Positions 1 to 5,411 of a DNA stretch of 5,411 bases are shown here, piece by piece (the stretch's first letter is position 1; each line of letters begins with the position of its first letter). A model generated the notes under the pieces. The model saw nothing but the letters and a program-made list of their open reading frames with translations, was not told where the DNA came from and searched no databases. Source of the DNA: Ignavibacteria bacterium (GTDB lineage: Bacteria > Bacteroidota > Ignavibacteria > Tepidaquicellales > Tepidaquicellaceae); NCBI GenBank assembly GCA_018058125.1, contig JAGPCH010000135.1:1-5411 (forward strand), read 5' to 3'. The translations under genes and the position numbers were made by a program.

Positions 1-1794
1 AGAATACGTACTGCTGATTGAATTAATTATTACTCCATCCGGATCTTCCGATAATTTTCTGTTTATCTCATTTTTGAGTCCTGCAGGATCTTCCGTCACT
101 GCTTTATCGAGAACATTTTTCTGATATAAAAAATTATAAGGAGTCACATATTTGTATTCGTATTTATCTATGACCTCACTGAATTTCGGGAGATTCTTCA
201 CATACAAAAAAGATTTATCATCCCAGAATACAAGTTTCCATTCTTCCGGATGCTTGCTGTAATATGAAATTATAGTCTGCTCCATTTCAGCCGGCGCTCT
301 TACAAGATCAGGCGCGAGATATAAAGAGTAATCAATGTCATAAGACTTCAACTTGTTTTCGAAACCGGGTCTTTTGGTCATTAGAATATTATATTCATTA
401 AATATTTCATCATTAAGATTTCTGCTGTCTATGAAATTCTTGCTTTCAGGAAAATTCCATACAAGATATCCGCCGCTTCCAAAATGATTAAGAGGTTTTT
501 CTCCGATTTCAGGTATCTTATTTTCTTTCATGAAATCAAACATCTGAACAGGGATGAAATCCGAATTGATCCCGAAACCGGACACACGGTAATATTTCAA
601 ATGCTCAAGATAAAGTTTGTCATTGGGAAGATTTACTATAAAGAACAGTAATAGAATTTCGAGAGCTATTTTCGGAACCGGATTTGTACTGAAGAATTTT
701 TTAACTCCTTCATTCTTAGAACTTGTAATGATATAGCTGACTGCTATTGTAAGAAATATAGTAATGATAATAAGATAATCCACCGTAAATCTGACTGCTC
801 TTACGGAATATATTGCAAAACTTATAAAAACCAAAGCGGCAAACAGATCTTTAGTCCTGGCTGCATAATATAATATAACGACACCGCCAAACAAAAACAC
901 TTTATATATTGTAGTGACAAATCCTCCTCCAAACATTGCATCAAAAGGTGACCGCCATTCATTGATAGTCTCCAGCAGCTTCATCTTGGTATGGTCATAT
1001 GCATATATATATGTAGCATATGTATTCGGATTAATGAACATTGCCAGAATGGATATCACAAATATAATTATAAGCCTGCTGAGTTCAGCTTTGGTAAGAG
1101 GTGCAATATTCTTTGAAGAAAACTTTAACGGATTAAAATAAATGATGATCTCTGAGATTACATATATTCCCATTAAGAATATTCCCGCAATTATTCCCAT
1201 GTGAATGTTTGCCCAGAATAAAAATAGCAAAGGAATAAAATAAAGTATCTTATGATTTTCTCTTTTAAAATAACGGTATTCAATAATGATATACAATAAT
1301 ATCACAAAGAAAAGCAGAGACATAATATGCGGACGGGGAGTCAGCCTGTCAATGATCCCGAATGCAAGTAAGGTTAGGAAAAAGAATATGAGTGTGTGAC
1401 TTACTTTGAATTTTCGAAGTATTAGAAAGAACAAAAAGAACATCAACACAAATATCAGAGACCTGAAAACAAGAATGGCATTATATCCGCCTATATTATA
1501 CAAACCGTAAGTAATGACATCCCAGCCCCATTCAAACGGCATCCATTCCTGTCCTTCTGATACAAAGCCGAATATATCCGTTGACGGTACATGATGAGTC
1601 TCTACAATATACCTTCCGGTTGCAAGATGCCAGAATACGTCATCATCTCCTGTGATCTTAAAAGTTGTCAGCAGGATCAGGAAGACAAAAAATAGTATTA
1701 TTAATCCGTAATTATATAAAGGATTATCCTTGAATTCCTTTTTTACATTCTCCGGTGCATTTTTCCGAACGGATCTATTTTGTTTCTTAGCCAA
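1..1794 (-). CDS. Polytopic membrane protein, GT-C glycosyltransferase-like, 3' end outside window
   Basis: The frame is open for 598 codons from a TTG at 1794 to the window edge, with no stop, so the C-terminus is missing. A stop at 1827-1825 limits the start. No ATG occurs before residue 85, and starting there would remove the first membrane segment and the acidic motif, so TTG is the best start. About ten or eleven hydrophobic segments lie between residues 29 and 390, followed by a soluble region (about 391-598). Motifs seen: GDDDVFWHLATGRYI (49-63) in the first presumed external loop, PFEWGWD (86-92), RPHIMS (154-159), WANIHMG (194-200), NPNTYATYIY (255-264), EWRSPFD (279-285), and downstream FGSGGYLVWNFP (438-449) and FIDSR (454-458). 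From memory, these match a widespread uncharacterised family of multi-pass proteins with a GT-C-like layout, where an acidic loop motif would bind a lipid-linked sugar donor. Catalysis and substrate are inference. It starts 8 bp after the propeller lipoprotein gene, so co-transcription is likely. Confidence 0.75.
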   Translation of the reverse strand, partial: MAKKQNRSVRKNAPENVKKEFKDNPLYNYGLIILFFVFLILLTTFKITGDDDVFWHLATGRYIVETHHVPSTDIFGFVSEGQEWMPFEWGWDVITYGLYNIGGYNAILVFRSLIFVLMFFLFFLILRKFKVSHTLIFFFLTLLAFGIIDRLTPRPHIMSLLFFVILLYIIIEYRYFKRENHKILYFIPLLFLFWANIHMGIIAGIFLMGIYVISEIIIYFNPLKFSSKNIAPLTKAELSRLIIIFVISILAMFINPNTYATYIYAYDHTKMKLLETINEWRSPFDAMFGGGFVTTIYKVFLFGGVVILYYAARTKDLFAALVFISFAIYSVRAVRFTVDYLIIITIFLTIAVSYIITSSKNEGVKKFFSTNPVPKIALEILLLFFIVNLPNDKLYLEHLKYYRVSGFGINSDFIPVQMFDFMKENKIPEIGEKPLNHFGSGGYLVWNFPESKNFIDSRNLNDEIFNEYNILMTKRPGFENKLKSYDIDYSLYLAPDLVRAPAEMEQTIISYYSKHPEEWKLVFWDDKSFLYVKNLPKFSEVIDKYEYKYVTPYNFLYQKNVLDKAVTEDPAGLKNEINRKLSEDPDGVIINSISSTYS

Positions 1795-1802
1795 TTTAAT
1801 TT

Positions 1803-2903
1803 TTAATACAGATCTGTGGATAGTTTATATCGTACGATCCTGTTGTTTCCTGTATCGGATATATATAAAACCTTGTTAAAGAAAGAGACACCTTCCGGAA
1901 TATAAAGCTGTTTGGTTCCTGATCCGGTGCCACCGAATGACTCATTCCTGAGATTCCCAAGACTATTATATTTATATAAAGAATCTTTAGTGTTATCCAC
2001 TACATAAATATTCTTATTATTATCAACCGTAATCCCGACAGGTGTGCCAATCTGAACATTGAGTATGTCGACATTTTCTGCCGGTACAAACTTTGGTTCA
2101 TAGGTTCCTTTTAAATTATCATATACAAACCATAAAACTTTAAATCCAAACCCTTCCGAATTCCGGGTAATTATAAAATCTGTTAACTCATTATTGAATG
2201 TTGTAATAGCTGACATCATGTCTATCGAATAAACCCCGTTACCTGTTACCTGAAATCCGCTTAACGAAGTGACTGATGTCACGGAATTAACTCCATAAGC
2301 TTTTAAAAGAGCATTATCAGGATCAAGAGAGCTGGTATTATCAGGTCCCCGTCTTGTTAAGATATAGCTGTTGTCAGCAAATACTCCTACTCCGGAAAAC
2401 TTTCTTTTATTGCTTGTCAAAGGTGTAGGATAGTTACTTCCCATTAAAGGAAGCAGAGTCGCCTGGGACAAAAATCCGCCTACGGGCACGAGTTTGATCC
2501 TCCATAAAAAATTAATTGTATCTCCTGTATTTGCTGGCGGGGGCGGCAGTATAGAGTCTCCGATCACAAGCAGATCATAATTGTAATCCTGTGCAATAGC
2601 TACCGGATTTCTTATTCCGATACTTCCTATCTCAGCGCCGGAGAGATCAAGTTGTACAATTCTGTTGTTTTTTGTATCGGCAATATATACCAGAGGCTCT
2701 CTTCCGAGAAGAATAGCTCTTGGTGCATTATAACCTGTCCATATAGGTTCCTGCTGTACGTATGTAACACTGTCAAGTGCAGGGACACCTCCTTCTCCGG
2801 TAAGAGGGAACTGAGATAAATCTGTCTTATCCGTACAAGCGGATAAAGTTAAAAGGGATAATGTAAAAAGGATTATAAAATATTTCATAAAATTATTTTT
2901 CAT
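1803..2903 (-). CDS. NHL-repeat beta-propeller lipoprotein
   Basis: Complete protein of 366 residues. It begins with a lysine-containing N-terminus, a hydrophobic stretch (8-20) and the lipobox LSAC, placing the lipidated cysteine at residue 23. The following residue is Thr, which fits export to the outer membrane. A second Met at position 6 could also be the start and would give a more compact signal peptide; the ATG at 2903 is preferred because it overlaps the upstream stop. Three clear NHL-type motifs are visible: YIADTKNNRIVQLD (73-86), IYVVDNTKDSLYKY (299-312) and LYISDTGNNRIVRYK (347-361 region). The middle (about 110-285) is propeller-like but diverged, with a Pro-4 run at 120-123 in a loop. 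The length suits a six-bladed propeller. NHL propellers usually bind proteins, peptides or glycans, or act as lyases or other enzymes; no catalytic residues can be assigned here. Its place behind a PorV-like barrel suggests an outer-membrane accessory role (inference). Confidence 0.85.
   Translation of the reverse strand: MKNNFMKYFIILFTLSLLTLSACTDKTDLSQFPLTGEGGVPALDSVTYVQQEPIWTGYNAPRAILLGREPLVYIADTKNNRIVQLDLSGAEIGSIGIRNPVAIAQDYNYDLLVIGDSILPPPPANTGDTINFLWRIKLVPVGGFLSQATLLPLMGSNYPTPLTSNKRKFSGVGVFADNSYILTRRGPDNTSSLDPDNALLKAYGVNSVTSVTSLSGFQVTGNGVYSIDMMSAITTFNNELTDFIITRNSEGFGFKVLWFVYDNLKGTYEPKFVPAENVDILNVQIGTPVGITVDNNKNIYVVDNTKDSLYKYNSLGNLRNESFGGTGSGTKQLYIPEGVSFFNKVLYISDTGNNRIVRYKLSTDLY
2900..2903 (-). 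other. ATGA start/stop overlap
   Basis: On the minus strand the ATG of the propeller lipoprotein (2903-2901) overlaps the TGA of the PorV-like gene (2902-2900). This 4-bp overlap is typical of translational coupling through termination-reinitiation. No Shine-Dalgarno-like purine run precedes the ATG; the bases before it are AT-rich. The arrangement supports linked production of the two envelope proteins and fixes the annotated start of the lipoprotein. Confidence 0.85.
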
Positions 2904-3922
2904 TTATTCGGAAATAAAACATTTACGGTTAATCTTTGAGCAAGTCCAAGCTGAGTATAGTTTGTCAGTGAATAGTCAAACTGCGCATAAGCAAAAGAGA
3001 TCGGTACATGAAACCCCAGACCTCCGGAAAAATTCTCATCATCTACATTCACCTTATATCCGCCTCTGAAAAACAGAAAGTTTTTGTATCCATATTCAAC
3101 TCCGAATGCAAGATTTTCCGCATTATCAGTAGGACTGTTTAGCTGAATAGAAGTAGTAAGCCTGTTCTCTCTGTCCATCCACGGCTCCATTGCAAATCCA
3201 AGCTGGAAATTAGTCGGTGGAGGGAACTTCTGAAAAGATGAAGTAGTGATGCCATTTACAAGAGTCACATCTCCGACAGGACTGATCTGTCCGCCAAAGT
3301 TTGAAATCATGATTGCAAACCGGGAAGTACCGAGACCGGTTCTATAAAAAGTTGCAAGATCACCCAGCACGCCTTCCATCTGAAGATCACCGAGATTTTC
3401 ATTTACATATTTAATCGTTGCTCCGAAAGAAAATTGCTCTGTCATTTGTCTGGCATATGACAGACCGATAGACAGATCAGAAAATCTGAAATATGCGCCG
3501 GTTCCGTTTGGCTGATATTCAGTTGTCACTTTCATATCTTCAGTTGTTAATGAAGTCACATTTATTCCCAGCGCATTGCTTTGATCCAGATGATAAACTG
3601 CGCCGAAATTCATTATCTTAGAATCGACAAACCATTGTGTGTAAGAAGCTGTTATTCCGTTTTCTTTAAAAGAAACAAGTCCGGCAGGATTCCAGTAAAG
3701 CGAAGTTATGTCATCCGAAACTGCAACAAATGATTCACCCATTCCTGTAGCCCTTGCTGATGTTCCTATCTTCAGAAACTGCAATGAGGTAGTTCCGGAT
3801 CTCTGACCCCCCAGGTTAGGAAAAAGCTGAGCGAAAGAAATTCCCGTATTTAATATTAATATTATTACAATGCTTAATATTAGTTTCCTTATGTTTTTTA
3901 TAGATCTGTATTTAAATATCAT
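2900..3922 (-). CDS. PorV/PorQ-family (UPF0164-like) outer-membrane barrel protein
   Basis: Complete protein of 340 residues, ATG at 3922. The N-terminus is basic (K4, R6, K9, R12, K13), followed by a hydrophobic core (14-24) and a likely signal peptidase I site after SFA (A31/Q32). The mature N-terminal region carries the family signature: SARATGMGESFVAVSDD (55-71) followed by YWNPAGL (76-82). The rest alternates short amphipathic strands and turns, ending in a predicted strand with the sequence LTVNVLF (331-337), as expected of a FadL/UPF0164-type barrel. Family knowledge: PorV is the outer-membrane shuttle that carries type IX secretion cargo to the attachment complex, PorQ belongs to the same family, and many paralogues have no known job. 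No other type IX component and no cargo with a sorting domain is visible here, so I do not give it the symbol porV. It is translationally coupled to the downstream lipoprotein and lies 61 bp after the TonB receptor. Confidence 0.85.
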   Translation of the reverse strand: MIFKYRSIKNIRKLILSIVIILILNTGISFAQLFPNLGGQRSGTTSLQFLKIGTSARATGMGESFVAVSDDITSLYWNPAGLVSFKENGITASYTQWFVDSKIMNFGAVYHLDQSNALGINVTSLTTEDMKVTTEYQPNGTGAYFRFSDLSIGLSYARQMTEQFSFGATIKYVNENLGDLQMEGVLGDLATFYRTGLGTSRFAIMISNFGGQISPVGDVTLVNGITTSSFQKFPPPTNFQLGFAMEPWMDRENRLTTSIQLNSPTDNAENLAFGVEYGYKNFLFFRGGYKVNVDDENFSGGLGFHVPISFAYAQFDYSLTNYTQLGLAQRLTVNVLFPNK

Positions 3923-3983
3923 TTGATCGAGTGATCTTATTATAAAATTGTTTCGCTTGATTTAAAATTTAAATTCTTACTTC
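3923..3983 (-). promoter_or_regulatory. Intergenic gap with a possible weak promoter
   Basis: This 61-bp AT-rich gap is the only real non-coding stretch. Reading the minus strand, ATTG (3996-3993, inside the end of the receptor gene) is followed after 21 bases by TAAATTTT (3971-3964). This resembles the Bacteroidota promoter pattern TTTG-N19-21-TAnnTTTG, with one mismatch in each box, and would leave a leader of roughly 35 bases before the ATG at 3922. A TATAAT also occurs at 3944-3939 but has no good -35 partner and is very close to the ATG. No GC-rich hairpin with a U-tract, and so no convincing terminator, is present. In such AT-rich DNA these matches may be chance, so read-through from the receptor gene is equally likely. 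Confidence 0.2.
3960..3974. repeat. 15-bp AT-only inverted repeat
   Basis: ATTTAAAATTTAAAT reads as a perfect inverted repeat with 7-base arms around a central A, and also holds two TTTAAA copies. It lies 10 to 24 bases past the receptor stop codon, inside the only intergenic gap. It could be an operator-like site, part of a promoter (it overlaps the TAAATTTT box), or just AT-rich composition. The arms contain no G or C, so it would make a poor RNA hairpin or terminator. Confidence 0.35.
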
Positions 3984-5411
3984 TTAAAGCTTCAATGATA
4001 ATCCAAACTTTATATTCGTCGGAGCAAGATATCTTGACGGATTAAAAGGATAAGGCGTAATAGGCGCTTGAAGATCCGGGTATAAAGGATCATTTACATA
4101 GTTTGGTGTCGGATCTCCGTACTCATATGCCGTGCCTGTTACAGGATTAATTATTGTTGAGTTTAGGTTGTTGAACAGATTATCAATTGATAAATTAACT
4201 ACAAACTGAAGAGAGTTGATGTAGAAATATTTGTCTATGTCAAGATCTACCCAAAACCAATCAGATCCGATTGCTCCGTTGATATTGTTGATGTCAGCAA
4301 TGTACTCTGGTCTTCCGTTTGGTAATGTACCGATCTGAGTCTGCGGTGTATATCTTTTTCCTGACTGGAAAAAAATCCTTGTTTTGAAAGTAATGTCATC
4401 TAAGACATTTTCACCGAATCCAAACAGACCTTTTCCTTTTGTAACATTAAAATATAAATTTGCGCTTGCCTGAAATGGTTTATCCCAGGAAAGAAATATT
4501 TCATTAAGAGTCTCAGAAGCTCCGGTTGCCGCTACAAGATATCCGTTATCAGAGTTAGAGCTTTTCCCTGTAGCTATCGCATATGTAAAGTTGAATTTTC
4601 CGTTAAACCAGTCACTGATCCTTTTCTTATACTCGATCTCCACACCTCTTAATCTCGCATAATCCTGATTAAAGTAAGTAATGAATGACTGACCGATAAG
4701 CCGACCGCTGTTTATCCTGATGGATTTTGTAGCTACATAATCATAAATGTTCTTATAATATGCCGTTACCGTAAATACATCATCATTGGTAAACTGATTT
4801 CTGATACCAAGTTCGTAGGCTACTGTAGTCTCAGGATTCAGATTCGGATTTCCGAATTTCTGAAATGTTGACTGCGCTGACTGTGGGTTAAGTTTTGCAT
4901 ATACAAACTGAGGTTTTGGTCTTTTGGAAAAATGACCGTATGAGAAAAATAATGTCTGATTGTTAGTGACAGGGTGAGAAATTCCAATTCTAGGAGAGAA
5001 ATTCAGTTTAGCTCTTTGTCCGAAAATATTATAAGTGTCTTCATAATACTGTTCCCTGGTTCTGTCCGGAATTGTCGTTACATCCGGATTTGCAACTGCA
5101 TCATCTACGTATTTTCCCGGAAACCAGTAATCGAGTCTTATTCCGTAATTCAGGATCATGCCTTTAAATGTCAGACTTTGCTGACCGTAAAAATTTCCGA
5201 AAGCAGGATAGACCTGATAAAAATCATTGTTGAGTCCAAGCGGCTTTATCCATGGCTGATATATGTCAATTAGCTGCATATTCTGAAAACTTGCTTCTAC
5301 ACCGGCTTTAAGTCTGTTCTTTGGACTGAAGTTATATACATAATCAAATCTTCCGGAATATTCTTCCACGTAGTGATCATGCCATGTATAAGGATTTCCC
5401 ACATCATAAAA
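3984..5411 (-). CDS. TonB-dependent outer-membrane receptor, C-terminal part (5' end outside window)
   Basis: The frame is open from the window edge at 5411 to TAA at 3984 (475 residues). A GTG at 5402 could be read as a start, but the frame continues upstream without a stop and the sequence is already inside a barrel, so this is a 5'-truncated fragment. It holds roughly the last two thirds of a 22-strand barrel; the plug and any N-terminal carboxypeptidase-regulatory-like domain lie outside. Evidence: alternating aromatic strand residues, LNFSPRIGISHPV (136-148 of the fragment), FFSYGHFSKRP (155-165), FGNPNLNPETTVAYELGIR (186-204), VTAYYKNIYDYV (215-226), RLRGVEIEYKKR (253-264), WDKPFQASANLYF (309-321) and NLFNNLNS (411-418) before PVTGTAYEYGDP (423-434). 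These are hallmarks of the Bacteroidota-type receptors (SusC/Oar/CirA-like). Family role: import of a large or scarce ligand driven by TonB-ExbBD; the ligand cannot be read from this part. It is followed by a PorV-like gene rather than a SusD homologue. Confidence 0.92.
   Translation of the reverse strand, partial: FYDVGNPYTWHDHYVEEYSGRFDYVYNFSPKNRLKAGVEASFQNMQLIDIYQPWIKPLGLNNDFYQVYPAFGNFYGQQSLTFKGMILNYGIRLDYWFPGKYVDDAVANPDVTTIPDRTREQYYEDTYNIFGQRAKLNFSPRIGISHPVTNNQTLFFSYGHFSKRPKPQFVYAKLNPQSAQSTFQKFGNPNLNPETTVAYELGIRNQFTNDDVFTVTAYYKNIYDYVATKSIRINSGRLIGQSFITYFNQDYARLRGVEIEYKKRISDWFNGKFNFTYAIATGKSSNSDNGYLVAATGASETLNEIFLSWDKPFQASANLYFNVTKGKGLFGFGENVLDDITFKTRIFFQSGKRYTPQTQIGTLPNGRPEYIADINNINGAIGSDWFWVDLDIDKYFYINSLQFVVNLSIDNLFNNLNSTIINPVTGTAYEYGDPTPNYVNDPLYPDLQAPITPYPFNPSRYLAPTNIKFGLSLKL

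Noticed and set aside
914..1141. 75-codon plus-strand reading frame starting with ATG
   Set aside because: It lies wholly antisense to the transmembrane region of the GT-C-like gene. Its hydrophobic look mirrors the AT-rich membrane-segment codons opposite, and no domain or ribosome-binding signal supports it.
1803..2903. SusD-like identity for the lipoprotein next to a TonB receptor
   Set aside because: The sequence has NHL beta-propeller motifs and none of the helical TPR-like character of SusD, and it is separated from the receptor by another gene.
3925..3936. GATC-GAGT-GATC small hairpin just before the PorV-like start
   Set aside because: Only a 4-bp stem arises from two copies of a palindromic tetramer; too short to support a regulatory or terminator call.
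3939..3944. TATAAT on the minus strand as a -10 box
   Set aside because: The expected -35 position holds only TTTTAA, the distance to the ATG at 3922 would leave a leader of about ten bases, and such hexamers are common in AT-rich gaps.
4974..5273. 99-codon plus-strand reading frame
   Set aside because: It is antisense to the well-supported TonB-dependent receptor barrel, lacks any recognisable motif and has the composition expected of a shadow frame.
5400..5402. GTG as a start codon for the receptor
   Set aside because: The frame stays open to the window edge upstream of it, and the protein has no signal peptide or plug domain at this point, so it is an internal valine codon in a truncated gene.

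Overview
The window is about 99% coding. All four genes lie on the minus strand, so transcription runs from high to low coordinates. Both edges cut through a gene. In transcription order the layout is: (1) the C-terminal part of a TonB-dependent outer-membrane receptor (5411-3984, 5' end outside the window); (2) a 61-bp gap, the only real intergenic space; (3) a complete PorV/PorQ-type (UPF0164-like) outer-membrane barrel protein (3922-2900); (4) a complete lipoprotein with an NHL-type beta-propeller (2903-1803), whose start overlaps the previous stop as ATGA; (5) after 8 bp, a large polytopic membrane protein resembling GT-C-type glycosyltransferases (1794-1), which starts at TTG and is still open at the window edge. 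No RNA genes, mobile elements, CRISPR arrays or attachment sites are visible.

The DNA is AT-rich, the genes have no recognisable Shine-Dalgarno sequences, and the cargo is an outer-membrane set of TonB receptor, PorV-like barrel and lipoprotein. This suggests a member of the Bacteroidota/Ignavibacteriota (FCB) group, most likely an Ignavibacteria-like lineage. The assignment is inferred from protein style and is not proven by any marker gene.

The spacing (4-bp overlap, 8-bp gap) makes genes 3 to 5 a likely single transcription unit, perhaps extending from the receptor. Three consecutive products are predicted to reach the outer membrane: an energised import receptor, a small barrel of the family that includes type IX secretion components, and a lipid-anchored propeller. 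A reasonable but untested idea is that they form one envelope complex. The inner-membrane GT-C-like protein could modify lipids or glycans, but its link to the other three rests only on gene order.

Nothing here is clearly a new system. The points most worth checking are the receptor/PorV-like/propeller-lipoprotein cassette and the GT-C-like protein with its conserved C-terminal globular domain.
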